From the NCBI GenBank assembly GCA_051004675.1, contig JBPCKC010000005.1, positions 1 to 64,000 of the forward strand: 64,000 nt of DNA. The letters run 5' to 3'. This document shows, piece after piece, positions 41,287 through 51,322 of the stretch. Both the position numbers and the translations under genes were made by a program. This DNA is from JBDTSW01 sp051004675 (GTDB lineage: Bacteria > Actinomycetota > Thermoleophilia > Solirubrobacterales > 70-9). Below the pieces are notes generated by a model. That model made no database searches. It was not told the DNA's origin and was given only the letters and a program-made list of their open reading frames with translations. Within the stretch, counting starts at the first letter, position 1, and each line of letters opens with the position of its first letter.

Positions 41287-42690
41287 GTGGACGAGCAGCT
41301 CGCATTCGCCGGTAGCGCCCGCCTGGCGGAGCTCCTGCGCGCTCGGGAGATCTCCTCGAGGGAGCTGACCGAGCTTTACCTCAGCCGGATCGAGCACCTC
41401 GACCCGAAGCTGAACTCGTTCCTCTACGTGAGCGCGGAGAAGGCTCTGGTGCAGGCCGACGAGGCCGACCGCCGCCTCGGGGCGGGGGAGGAGGCGCCCT
41501 TTCTCGGGGTGCCGATCGCCATCAAGGACGTGGAGGACATGGAGGGCGAGCCCACGCGCCTGGGCACCGACGCCTTCGACGGGGTCGCCGATTCGGACTC
41601 GCCCATGGTCGCGAGCCTGCGGCACGCCGGCGCGGTGTTCCTCGGCAAGACCAACCTCCCCGAGCTGGCGATCTGCGGCTTCACCGAGTCGAAGACGACC
41701 GGGGTCACCCGCAACCCGTGGGACGTCGAGCGCACGCCCAGCGGGTCCAGCGGCGGCAGCGCCGCCGCGGTGGCGGCGGGCCTCTGCGCGGCCGCGTCGG
41801 CCTCGGACGGCGCCGGCTCGATCCGCAACCCGGCCGCGTTCTGCAACCTCTTCGGCCTCAAGCCCCAGCGGGGCCGGATCCCGATGGGCGCCCGGGAGCA
41901 CTGGCGCGGCCTCTCGGTGACGGGAGCGGTCACCCGGACCGTCATGGACACCGCCATCTGGCTCGACGCGACGATGGCCGCCGGAGGGGCCCCGGGCGCC
42001 CCGCCCCCGCCGAATCGCCCCTACGCGGAGGCTGCCGCGACCCCGCCCGAGGGGCTGCGCGTCGCCCTCTCCACCAAGCCGGCACGCGTCGTGGCGCCCC
42101 CGATGGTCAACGACGAGGCCAAGCGCGGCGTCGCCGACGCCGGCGAGCTGCTGCGCTCGCTGGGCCACGACGCGCGCGAGGCCGATCCCTCCTACGGGCT
42201 CGCGGGGAGCCACCTGGCCACGCGCTATCTGGGAGGCATCCACGACGACGTCGAGGCGGTGCCGTTCCCGGAGCGCCTGGAGTCCCGCACCCGCGGGTTC
42301 GGCCGCCTGGGCTCGCTCTATCGCGAGTCGATGGTGCGCTCGGCGGTCGACGCGGCCGAGAAGGACGCGCGGCGCATCAACGAAATCTTCTGCGAGTTCG
42401 ACGTCCTGATCACGCCGGTGGTCGGCGAGGTCGCGTTCCCGGTCCGCCGCTGGGAGGGCAAGGGAGCGCTGCGGACCCTCCTCGGTATGAGCCGCTCCTT
42501 CTGCTTCGCCGGCGTCTGGAACCACACCGGCCAGCCCGCCGCGGCGGTCCCGATCGGCTTCACCGACGCGGGCCTGCCGCGATCGGTGCAGATCGTCGCG
42601 CCCCCGAACCGCGAGGACGTCCTGCTCTCCGTGGCAGCCCAGATCGAGGCCGAGAAGCCCTGGGCCACGCTCCGGCCACCCGTCTCGTAG
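41287..42690 (+). CDS. Amidase (amidase signature family)
   Basis: The GTG at 41287 gives 467 residues; the frame continues 24 codons upstream without homology. The Ser-cisSer-Lys triad is readable: Lys in GVPIAIKDVEDM, cis-Ser and Ser in TPSGSSGGSAAAVAAG, plus DGAGSIRNPAAFCNLFGLKP. It hydrolyses a carboxamide to acid and ammonia; the family is broad (amides, nitrile pathway intermediates, Glu-tRNA amidation). No gatB/C genes are near, so it is not GatA. It follows the HAD gene by 72 bp. Confidence 0.9.
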   Translation: MDEQLAFAGSARLAELLRAREISSRELTELYLSRIEHLDPKLNSFLYVSAEKALVQADEADRRLGAGEEAPFLGVPIAIKDVEDMEGEPTRLGTDAFDGVADSDSPMVASLRHAGAVFLGKTNLPELAICGFTESKTTGVTRNPWDVERTPSGSSGGSAAAVAAGLCAAASASDGAGSIRNPAAFCNLFGLKPQRGRIPMGAREHWRGLSVTGAVTRTVMDTAIWLDATMAAGGAPGAPPPPNRPYAEAAATPPEGLRVALSTKPARVVAPPMVNDEAKRGVADAGELLRSLGHDAREADPSYGLAGSHLATRYLGGIHDDVEAVPFPERLESRTRGFGRLGSLYRESMVRSAVDAAEKDARRINEIFCEFDVLITPVVGEVAFPVRRWEGKGALRTLLGMSRSFCFAGVWNHTGQPAAAVPIGFTDAGLPRSVQIVAPPNREDVLLSVAAQIEAEKPWATLRPPVS

Positions 42691-42727
42691 GGGCGGGACA
42701 GCCTGCCGACCGGTAGCGTTGACGCCA

Positions 42728-43921
42728 ATGGGGGGCTTGCGCGACACCCTGGGCAAGGCGATCAACCCTCTCGCCGGGGTCGGCGCCGAGCTGCGCAAGG
42801 GGCCCAGCGTCCTGCTCACCGAATGGGCCGACGGTCACGGCCTGGAGTACCTGGACCGCGAGCTCGCACCCGGCTTCAGCGTCGTTGCGGACGAGGACGA
42901 CAACCGCTTTAACATCTGCCACGGGATCCTGCCCGGCGGCGCCCTCGGCGCGCTCGCCCACGTCAAGGAGCGGATCGATCGCCAAACGTCGATCGGCCAC
43001 GTTGGCCCGCTCTCGATCGGGACGCACAGGGAGGCGTTCACGCAGCCCTACACCCTGGTGGGCGTTTCGGCCCCCGCGGCGGGGGCGGCCCTCTACCGCT
43101 TCATCTTCGATCGCCACACCCCCGACAATGAGTACGCGTCGCTTGCCGAGGCGGACCTCTCGGCTGCCCAGCTTCCAGGGTGGCGACTCTGGCACGCGCC
43201 ACAGGCCGAGCAGCAGGTGCTCGTGCGGCTCGCGCAGGGATCGCTGGCCGAGTGGCTTCGTGTTGCCCCGGCGGAGGCGACCGCGATGCTTCGCTACGGC
43301 GTCCTCGTCTTCGCCCACCCCGGCTATCTCGAGGGCGCCGAGCTCGATCCGCTCTGCGAGCAGGCGTGCGCGATCACGAAGGAGCTCGACGAGGCTTCCG
43401 CCGCCCTGTTCGCTCCTCAGCGGTTCTCGGAGCCCGTCCCGGCTTGGTCCGGACCACCGATCGAGCCGGTCTCGGCCGGCATCGCCGGTGCCGCGATGCC
43501 TGGCTTTCAGAAGTGGATGCAGCTTCCAAACGAGCTTGCCGAGCGCTTCGGGAATCTCGAGAACGAGGATACGTTGTCGTTCATCCGGGCGTACCCGTGG
43601 TTCGGGGTGCCAGGGCTGCCGATGACCGTTATGCGGGGAACGTTGCCGGAGACCCAGATCCAGGGCCGGATCGTGATCCTCAACGACGTCGATCCGACGT
43701 TCGGCAGCCGGGGATATGACTGTGTGGCGTTCGAGGCGCCTGGGGCGGCGGCCTGCGAGTTCGAGTACGACCTCACCCACGACGTGCGCTACACGATCCG
43801 CGAGGGCGTACTCGCCGCCTACCGAAAGCGCGACCTGAACGCCAAGCTCAGCGATCTGCTCGTCGTCCTCTCCCGCGACGCCCAGGGCCTGGCGCAGAAG
43901 CTCGGCGTGGCCGCGATCTAA
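42728..43921 (+). CDS. Protein of unknown function
   Basis: The ATG at 42728 (MGGLRDTLGKAINPLAG) gives 397 residues; a TTG three codons upstream is possible. The protein has a predicted mixed alpha/beta character with no signal peptide or membrane helix. Notable segments are LTEWADGHGLEYLD, YPWFGVPGLPMTVMRGT and the acidic C-terminal ALAQKLGVAAI-type end. I do not recognise a family or catalytic motif. It is in line with the amidase, 37 bp downstream, but a functional link is not evident. The 5' end of a truncated mutase remnant begins 9 bp after the stop. Confidence 0.6.
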   Translation: MGGLRDTLGKAINPLAGVGAELRKGPSVLLTEWADGHGLEYLDRELAPGFSVVADEDDNRFNICHGILPGGALGALAHVKERIDRQTSIGHVGPLSIGTHREAFTQPYTLVGVSAPAAGAALYRFIFDRHTPDNEYASLAEADLSAAQLPGWRLWHAPQAEQQVLVRLAQGSLAEWLRVAPAEATAMLRYGVLVFAHPGYLEGAELDPLCEQACAITKELDEASAALFAPQRFSEPVPAWSGPPIEPVSAGIAGAAMPGFQKWMQLPNELAERFGNLENEDTLSFIRAYPWFGVPGLPMTVMRGTLPETQIQGRIVILNDVDPTFGSRGYDCVAFEAPGAAACEFEYDLTHDVRYTIREGVLAAYRKRDLNAKLSDLLVVLSRDAQGLAQKLGVAAI

Positions 43922-43930
43922 GCTTTCCGC

Positions 43931-44069
43931 ATGGCGATCGAGCCCGATGCCCATGGCGATCGAGCCCGAGGCACGCCGCCGCGCCCACCAGTGGCGCGAC
44001 GAGGCCTACTCGGCTACGCCCGAGCGCGAGGCGTCGAGAAAGCCCATTTCACGTCTCCGCTGGTTGTAG
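43931..44069 (+). pseudogene. Truncated second copy of the acyl-CoA mutase 5' end
   Basis: The ATG at 43953 opens a frame (MAIEPEARRRAHQWRDEAYS, then ATPERE) that matches the start of the intact mutase at 46002 at 21 of 26 residues, then diverges and stops at 44067-44069. The similarity runs upstream into the leader (ATCTAAGCTTTCCGCATGG against ATCTAAACTGCGGCCATGG). Inside the remnant, 17 bases starting ATGGCGATCGAGCC are repeated 22 bp apart (43931 and 43953), a local duplication. It is the debris of a paralogous mutase gene; the gene at 44070 on the other strand begins right after its stop and may have replaced the rest. Confidence 0.7.
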
Positions 44070-45902
44070 TTACCCCGACTGGAAGCTCGCGACGGCCCGG
44101 CGGATCGGCTTGCGGCCGACCTCGCCGGTGATCGCGTTATAGCCGTCCGCGAGCAGCTTGCCCTGCGGGCAGCGCGCGTAGTAGGCCGAATCGCTCTCCA
44201 TCTGGCCCTGGTACGAGCAGGGCAGGAAGTCCTCGACCCACCACTCGAGCGCGTATGTGCGTGAACGGATCTTTCCGTCCTTGCGCAGGAACGGGAGCTG
44301 CAGGGTGCCGGCGAAGGACCGTTCCTCGAAATGCCCGTTGCCGCAGTCGGCGGGGGCCGGCAGGCACCACCCGAGGCCGCCGCCCTTCCACACCCCGTCC
44401 ATGGCGGACTCCACATACAGCTCCGTCTGCTGATCGCCTGCCGCCTCCTCGTGGACGACGCCGGTGAAGAGGCCCCAGCTGGGCGACATGATGCTTTTGA
44501 GAAACTTGACGCTTTCGCCGTCCTTGAGGATCGACCCGTCGAGTGCCTGCTCGTAGAGATCGACCGCGTCTCTCGAGCTCCAGTCCGAGCGTCCGCTCTC
44601 GATCCCGCAGCCGCGGATCCGCATCGTGCGCCAGCCTCTCGCCTTGGCGAACGCGTTGATCGCCGAGTTCCCGAAGTGGGCGACGACCCCGTGCGTCGCG
44701 CTGTTGTTGGACTGCTGCATCATCGCGCGCAGCGCGTCGAGCAGGCTCGTCTGCTGCCCGGCAGTGCAGGGGGTGCCGTAGTCGATCCAGCGGACCTGGG
44801 TCGTGTTGAGGTCGGCGAGCCCCTTGTCGACCTGCTTCAGCGCGTAGAGCAGGGCCAGGACCTTGACGGCGCTGGCGGGTTCATGGACCGCGTCGACGGC
44901 GTACCCGGATACGGCTTTACCGCCGATGCGCTTGGCGTAGAACCCGTACTCGCCGCCCGGGAAGAAGTGCTCCATCCGCTGCGTGAGCCTGGTCGATTCG
45001 GCGGCATCGCCCTGGTCGTCGGGGGGGTTCATCGAAAGCACCGAGTAGGCCTCTGTGACCGCGCCGGTAAAGAGGTCGAGGTCGTAGGGTCGCTCGCCCG
45101 GGGCGCTGCCGTTGGCCACGTCGGCCGGGGTCGTCGTGTACCAGTCCCACTGCTTGCCCTCGTCGGGGACGGCGATCGCGTCGTAGCTCGACGCGTAGGG
45201 GCCGCGCGGCTCGACGTCGATCGGCCGCAGGCGCTGCTGGCGCATGGTCTGCTCGAGCGTGGTCTGCGAGCCGCCGAAGTACAGCTCGCTCGGCGCGTAG
45301 TCGGCCCCGGTGTTGGAGATCATCACCACCGAGGAGGTGTCGTTGGTCATCGGGTCGATGTCGATGGCCCGGGCGTTGTTTGCCTGCTCCAGGGCCTCGA
45401 TCTGCGCCGGCGTCTTGTCGTAGTACCACCACCAGGCCTTCCCGGCGTCGCCCTGGTTCTTGACGAAGGCGGCGGCGAACTCCCAGTCGCCTCCAGCCCG
45501 GTAGGGCTCGAGGTCGATGATCCGATAGCCGCCGAAATCCAGGAAGGAGGAGAGGGCGATTCCTGTGAGGCCCTCGACCCAGCCTCCGTCGCGGGCGTAC
45601 GGCCCTTTGTACAGGTCGCTCCCGAGCCCGAAGTTCGTGACGGCCGTGTAGTCGAATCGCAGCGGGTCGGTGCTGTGGATGTCGATGTCGGTCACGCGCT
45701 GGCCAGCGGCGTCGGTGGCGTCGTAAATCTGATCCTCGGTCTTGTTGATGCCCTCGGAGTGCAGGACGACCGTGTCGCTGGTGCGCTCGGGATCGACCGC
45801 GGCGAAAGCGGCGCCCGGCAGCGCCAGGCAGGCGAGGACGAGCGCGGGCAGCCACGGGCGCGACCGCGCTCCTCGATGCAGGTCTTCGTCTGTTCCCGTC
45901 AA
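44070..45902 (-). CDS. Secreted serine hydrolase with N-terminal tandem-repeat beta domain
   Basis: The 610-residue protein has a signal peptide (hydrophobic residues about 17-34) and then about five 45-residue repeats, each with a DIDxH/DLEPY/DIDP/DVEPR-type strand and aromatic turns (for example RIIDLEPYRAGGDWEFAAAF, PIDVEPRGPYASSYDAIAVP). This matches the tandem-repeat domain found with polyglycine hydrolases. The C-terminal half is a class A beta-lactamase-like domain with SxxK at S344-K347 (EPASAVKVLALL) and SNN (SNNSATHG). Expected role: an extracellular serine protease or amidase. Full catalytic competence was not checked residue by residue. It lies between the mutase remnant and the intact mutase, on the opposite strand. 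Confidence 0.75.
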   Translation of the reverse strand: MTGTDEDLHRGARSRPWLPALVLACLALPGAAFAAVDPERTSDTVVLHSEGINKTEDQIYDATDAAGQRVTDIDIHSTDPLRFDYTAVTNFGLGSDLYKGPYARDGGWVEGLTGIALSSFLDFGGYRIIDLEPYRAGGDWEFAAAFVKNQGDAGKAWWWYYDKTPAQIEALEQANNARAIDIDPMTNDTSSVVMISNTGADYAPSELYFGGSQTTLEQTMRQQRLRPIDVEPRGPYASSYDAIAVPDEGKQWDWYTTTPADVANGSAPGERPYDLDLFTGAVTEAYSVLSMNPPDDQGDAAESTRLTQRMEHFFPGGEYGFYAKRIGGKAVSGYAVDAVHEPASAVKVLALLYALKQVDKGLADLNTTQVRWIDYGTPCTAGQQTSLLDALRAMMQQSNNSATHGVVAHFGNSAINAFAKARGWRTMRIRGCGIESGRSDWSSRDAVDLYEQALDGSILKDGESVKFLKSIMSPSWGLFTGVVHEEAAGDQQTELYVESAMDGVWKGGGLGWCLPAPADCGNGHFEERSFAGTLQLPFLRKDGKIRSRTYALEWWVEDFLPCSYQGQMESDSAYYARCPQGKLLADGYNAITGEVGRKPIRRAVASFQSG

Positions 45903-46001
45903 CAGCCCCCCATTTGGACCCGTCGGAGTTCGGCTCGCGGGAGCTTAGGCCAGTCGCCACACGCTCGTCAAGTGACAACCCACGGCATCTAAACTGCGGC
46001 C

Positions 46002-47663
<1,662 letters not shown>

Positions 47664-47712
47664 CGTGATGTGCTCGAGGAGTAGGACCGCGCGTCCAGGG
47701 TAGTGAGCGCCC

Positions 47713-48027
47713 ATGGCTGACTTGAAGGTCGTCCCGAACGAGGTGGATGGCTGGGATGTCGTGAACGTCGAGGACGGCGTCGCGGTCACCAACTACCCCG
47801 ACCGTGAGTCCGCGGAGAAGGCTGCGCACCTGCGTGCCTCCGAGGACTCGATCAGCGAGGACTCGGAGGGGGACGTGATCGTCGATCCCGAGGGCTCGCA
47901 CGGCATCGACGACGAGGACCGCGGCGTGAAGGCCTATTTCTTCAGCGTCGGGGGCCTGCTCGCGATCGTCACGGTCCTCGCGATCGTGATCGCACTGATC
48001 GCGTCGCTTACGGACTTCGGCGCCTAG
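47713..48027 (+). CDS. DUF2188 protein with a C-terminal membrane helix
   Basis: The 104-residue protein has a DUF2188-like domain (VVPNEVDGWDVVNVEDGVAV, then AEKAAHLRA and DVIVDPEG) and one membrane helix near the end (FFSVGGLLAIVTVLAIVIAL). DUF2188 proteins are small, widespread and uncharacterised. It sits between the two mutase subunit genes, 50 bp after the first and 25 bp before the second, in one transcript. A physical link with the mutase is possible but the membrane anchor argues against a soluble complex. Confidence 0.75.
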   Translation: MADLKVVPNEVDGWDVVNVEDGVAVTNYPDRESAEKAAHLRASEDSISEDSEGDVIVDPEGSHGIDDEDRGVKAYFFSVGGLLAIVTVLAIVIALIASLTDFGA

Positions 48028-48051
48028 CGCGACCGCTACGCTTCCCGCGCC

Positions 48052-48465
48052 GTGAGCGAGGAAGCCTCCCGCAAGATCCGCGTCGTCGTGGCCAAGCCCG
48101 GCCTCGACGGGCACGACCGCGGCGCCAAGATCATCGCCCGCGCGCTGCGCGACGCCGGGATGGAGGTGATCTACACGGGCCTCCATCAGACGCCCGAGCA
48201 GATCGCGGCCACCGTCATTCAGGAAGACGCCGATGCCATCGGCCTCTCGATCCTCTCCGGCGCGCACATGACTCTCGTGCCGCGGGTGGTCGAGCTCTTG
48301 AAGGAGCAGGGAGCCGAGGACGTGGTGATGACGGTGGGGGGGACGATCCCGAACGACGACATCCCGGAGCTCAAGAAGCTCGGGGTCGACGAGATCTTCA
48401 CCCCGGGTTCGTCCACCGACGAGATCGTCGAGTTCATCCGCGGCGCCGTCGGCGCCAACGCCTAG
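48052..48465 (+). CDS. B12-binding small subunit of the acyl-CoA mutase
   Basis: The GTG at 48052 gives 137 residues with the cobalamin-binding signature KPGLDGHDRGAKII (DxHxxG, with the His that replaces dimethylbenzimidazole). GLSILSGAHMTLVP and MTVGGTIPNDDIPELKKLG complete the Rossmann fold. It should pair with the 553-residue large subunit to form the active mutase, as in two-gene archaeal and actinobacterial systems. The gap to the secreted protein on the other strand is only 10 bp, so no separate terminator is evident. Confidence 0.93.
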   Translation: MSEEASRKIRVVVAKPGLDGHDRGAKIIARALRDAGMEVIYTGLHQTPEQIAATVIQEDADAIGLSILSGAHMTLVPRVVELLKEQGAEDVVMTVGGTIPNDDIPELKKLGVDEIFTPGSSTDEIVEFIRGAVGANA

Positions 48466-48475
48466 CCGCCGGCGC

Positions 48476-49381
48476 CTACTTCTTGCAGATGGCGATCCCT
48501 GTAGCGGTCTCGCCCTGGGGGATCTCAACGCCCGAGTCCCAGCGATCGTCGGGCACCTGGTCCGGGTCGACACCGTCCTGAGGGCTGCTATGGGTGATGG
48601 ACGCTCCAGGGCTGGATCCGCTCACCGTGACGCCGCCGCCCGTCGTCGACTCGTCCTCCTGGCAGGTCGGCTGCGGGATGGCCAGGGTGTCGCTGGGAAA
48701 GGGCCCGATTGTGTCGGTGCGGTAGGCGAACGCGCCAGGGGCACAGACGGCGGTCGCCGTGATCGTGGAAACCTGGTCCGGGTAGGCGGTGACCTTCCAA
48801 CCGTCGTCGGGCCTCGCGTCGCTGTCGCCGCCGGAGTCGAACGGCGCGAGCCCGCGCGACTGCGAGCTGTCGCCGCTGAACTCGACGCCGCCGCCGGTCA
48901 CGTTGGTCCCCGCGGGGCACCGGGCGCGGAGTTTCACCTCCTGCAGCGCGGATGCGTCCTCGATCGTCTCCTGGCGCAGAGCACGGCCATCGAGCTTCCC
49001 GCAGACCGCGTACGCGTGCAGTTGCTGGACGCCCCCGGACTCGTTCGTGAACGTCGCCCCCCACGATTGGCGTTTCGAAAAGCCGGCTATGGGACCCGAG
49101 TCATCGAACGGGACTCCGCTGGTGCCTTGAACCACCGCCCCGCCCCCCGTCGTGGTGCGGTCGCCGGGGCACTCGGCCACAACGCCGCGGGCGGCCCCAG
49201 GCGCCGTGAGTTCGGAGCTGGCGCGCATGTAGGCGAGGCCGTGGGCCGCGCCCTGTGTATCCGTGCCCTCGTCGATAGGCGTCACGACGATAGTCGTCGT
49301 CCCGGCAAGAACGACCGTCGCGATGAGGCCGCTCCCGAGCACCGCGCCGATGGCAGCGATCTTTATTCGAACCCCCCACAT
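48476..49381 (-). CDS. Membrane-anchored secreted protein, beta-rich, unknown function
   Basis: The best start is the ATG at 49381 (MWGVRIKIAAIGAVLGSGL), which gives a signal/anchor helix and 301 residues; 50 more codons are open upstream. The mature protein has three repeats of a TTGGGAVVQG / VTGGGVEFSG / TTGGGVTVSG strand-turn with paired cysteines around each, suggesting a triplicated beta domain. No catalytic motif is seen. It is oriented away from the etf operon. Function unknown; likely a cell-surface structural or binding protein. Confidence 0.65.
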   Translation of the reverse strand: MWGVRIKIAAIGAVLGSGLIATVVLAGTTTIVVTPIDEGTDTQGAAHGLAYMRASSELTAPGAARGVVAECPGDRTTTGGGAVVQGTSGVPFDDSGPIAGFSKRQSWGATFTNESGGVQQLHAYAVCGKLDGRALRQETIEDASALQEVKLRARCPAGTNVTGGGVEFSGDSSQSRGLAPFDSGGDSDARPDDGWKVTAYPDQVSTITATAVCAPGAFAYRTDTIGPFPSDTLAIPQPTCQEDESTTGGGVTVSGSSPGASITHSSPQDGVDPDQVPDDRWDSGVEIPQGETATGIAICKK

Positions 49382-49542
49382 ATGGATCACGGTACCACGG
49401 TCTTGGGCCTGCCTCGCCGGGCGACCGATTGACTCGTCAGTCAAAGGGGTAATCGACTCGATAACATGCGCGACCGTCGGCAGTACACCAACCCCCGCCG
49501 GCTCTTTAACCACCCCCCGAGGGCGCCCCAAGGAGGCTCGAC

Positions 49543-50334
49543 TTGAAGATCTGTTGCCTCGTCAAAGAGGTTCCAGACGCCGCCGTACAGAAGCGGATCG
49601 ACCCGAACACGAAGCGGCTCGATCGCTCCGGCGAGAAGAACCTGAACCCGTTCGATACACACGGCATCGAGGCTGCGATGCAGATCCGCGAGGGCGGCAA
49701 CGCCGAGGTGGACGAGATCGTCGCCGTCACGATGGGCCCCGAGAGCGCGGTGCGCGCCCTGCACAAGGCCGTCGCGCTCGGCGCCGACCGCTCGCTCCAT
49801 CTGACGGATGGCAGCCTCGAGGGCTCGGACGTCTGCGCCACCGGCTACGCGCTGGCCAAGGTGCTCGAGTCCGAGAGCCCCGATCTGGTGCTTTTAGGGC
49901 AGCAGTCAGATGACGGCGAGTGCTACACGATCGGGGCGGTCGTGGCCGACCACCTGAAGATGCCGTCGCTGACGCAGGTGATCAAGATGGACGTCGCCGA
50001 CGGCAAGCTGACCTGCCAGCGCCAGGCGGAGTACGGGTACGACACCGTCGAGATTGACCTGCCGGCCGTGATCAGCGTCGGCGACGCGATCAACGAGCCT
50101 CGTTACCCCAGCCTGAAGGCGATCATGGGCGCGAAGAAGAAGCCGCTCGACACCAAGGCCGGCGGCGACGTCGGCATCGAGGCCGACCGCGTCGGCGAGG
50201 CCGGCTCGAAGACCGCGGTCCTCGCGATCAACCCTCCTGCCGAGAAGCAGGCCGGCGAGATCATCGAGGACGAGGACACCAACGAGACGGTCGAGAAGAT
50301 CGTCGCCTGGCTCGACGAAAGGAAGCTGATCTAG
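49543..50334 (+). CDS. etfB: Electron transfer flavoprotein beta subunit
   Basis: AAGGAGG lies 7 nt before the TTG at 49543, so the TTG start is well supported. The 263-residue protein begins MKICCLVKEVPDAAVQKRI and shows the AMP-binding ETF-beta features (AVALGADRSLHL, LLGQQSDDGECYTIGA). It forms a heterodimer with EtfA, which holds FAD. The pair accepts electrons from acyl-CoA dehydrogenases, such as that at 36563. The stop is directly followed by the EtfA ATG (TAGATG). Confidence 0.95.
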   Translation: MKICCLVKEVPDAAVQKRIDPNTKRLDRSGEKNLNPFDTHGIEAAMQIREGGNAEVDEIVAVTMGPESAVRALHKAVALGADRSLHLTDGSLEGSDVCATGYALAKVLESESPDLVLLGQQSDDGECYTIGAVVADHLKMPSLTQVIKMDVADGKLTCQRQAEYGYDTVEIDLPAVISVGDAINEPRYPSLKAIMGAKKKPLDTKAGGDVGIEADRVGEAGSKTAVLAINPPAEKQAGEIIEDEDTNETVEKIVAWLDERKLI

Positions 50335-51312
50335 ATGGGTGGCATTCTCGTCTACGCCCTCCACTCCGACGAGGGCGAGTTCAACAACAACTCACTGGGC
50401 GCGATCAGCGAGGCAACGAGGCTGGCGGGCGAGATCGGCGGCGAGGCTGCGGCGCTGGTCGTCGGCGACGTCGACGACGCTGCGGCCGCGGGCCTCGGCA
50501 AGTACGGCGCGGCCAAGGTTTACCGGGCCAAGTCGGTGCCCGAGGGCCTCGCGCAGCCGATCGTCGACGCGATGGCCAAGGTCATCACCGAGAACGACTA
50601 CTCCTACGCGCTCTTCGGCGGCGGCCTGCTCGGCTTCGAGATCGGCGCCGGCCTGACGGCCCGCCTCGGCGCCGGCGTGACGATGGAGGTGACCGCGGTC
50701 AAGGCCGACGGCGGCAAGCTCGTCGCGGAGCGTCCGGTCCTGCAGGACTCGGCCATCGTCGACGTCGGTTACGTCTCCGAGCCTGCCGTGATCATCGGGC
50801 GCCTCAACGCCTTCGACACGAAGGAGAGCGGGTCCGGCGACGCCGAGGTGATCGACATTGAGGTCGAGCTCTCCGAGTTCTCGACCAAGGCGCGGATGGT
50901 CACCCGCGGGGAGTCGGGCGACGAGGGCGGCGTGGACATCACCGACGCCGACATCCTGGTCGGCAGCGGCCGTGGCTTCGGCGGCGAGGACAACCTCTCG
51001 ATCGCCCGCGAGCTGGCCGCCTCGCTCGGGGGCGAGGTCGCCGCGACCCGGGCGATCGTCGACGCCGGCTGGATCCCCTACGCGACCCAGATCGGGCAGA
51101 CGGGCAAGACCGTCGCTCCGAAGCTGTACCTGGGCGCCGGCGTCTCCGGGGCGATCCAGCACAAGGTCGGCATGCAGAACTCCGAGAACATCCTCGCGAT
51201 CAACAAGGATCCGAACGCGCCGATCTTCGAGTACTGCGACCTCGGCGTCGTCGGCGATCTCCACAAGATCCTGCCGAAGCTGACCGAGGCGATCAAGGCC
51301 AAGAAGGGCTGA
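50335..51312 (+). CDS. etfA: Electron transfer flavoprotein alpha subunit
   Basis: The 325-residue protein has the FAD-binding signature YATQIGQTGKTVAPKLYLGA and GVSGAIQHKVGM. It starts immediately after etfB. The N-terminal domain (residues 1-180) is ETF-type. It passes electrons from dehydrogenases to the quinone reductase encoded next. The three genes etfB-etfA-ETF dehydrogenase form one operon. Confidence 0.96.
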   Translation: MGGILVYALHSDEGEFNNNSLGAISEATRLAGEIGGEAAALVVGDVDDAAAAGLGKYGAAKVYRAKSVPEGLAQPIVDAMAKVITENDYSYALFGGGLLGFEIGAGLTARLGAGVTMEVTAVKADGGKLVAERPVLQDSAIVDVGYVSEPAVIIGRLNAFDTKESGSGDAEVIDIEVELSEFSTKARMVTRGESGDEGGVDITDADILVGSGRGFGGEDNLSIARELAASLGGEVAATRAIVDAGWIPYATQIGQTGKTVAPKLYLGAGVSGAIQHKVGMQNSENILAINKDPNAPIFEYCDLGVVGDLHKILPKLTEAIKAKKG

Positions 51313-51322
51313 GGCAAGCGCC

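Noticed and set aside
41287..42690. GatA subunit of Asp/Glu-tRNA amidotransferase
   Set aside because: The signature is shared with all amidases, but no gatB or gatC is nearby.
45945..45985. TTGTCACTTGACG on the minus strand near the mutase gene, similar to the start of the 41-nt repeat
   Set aside because: Only the first ten or so bases match; the second arm is absent.
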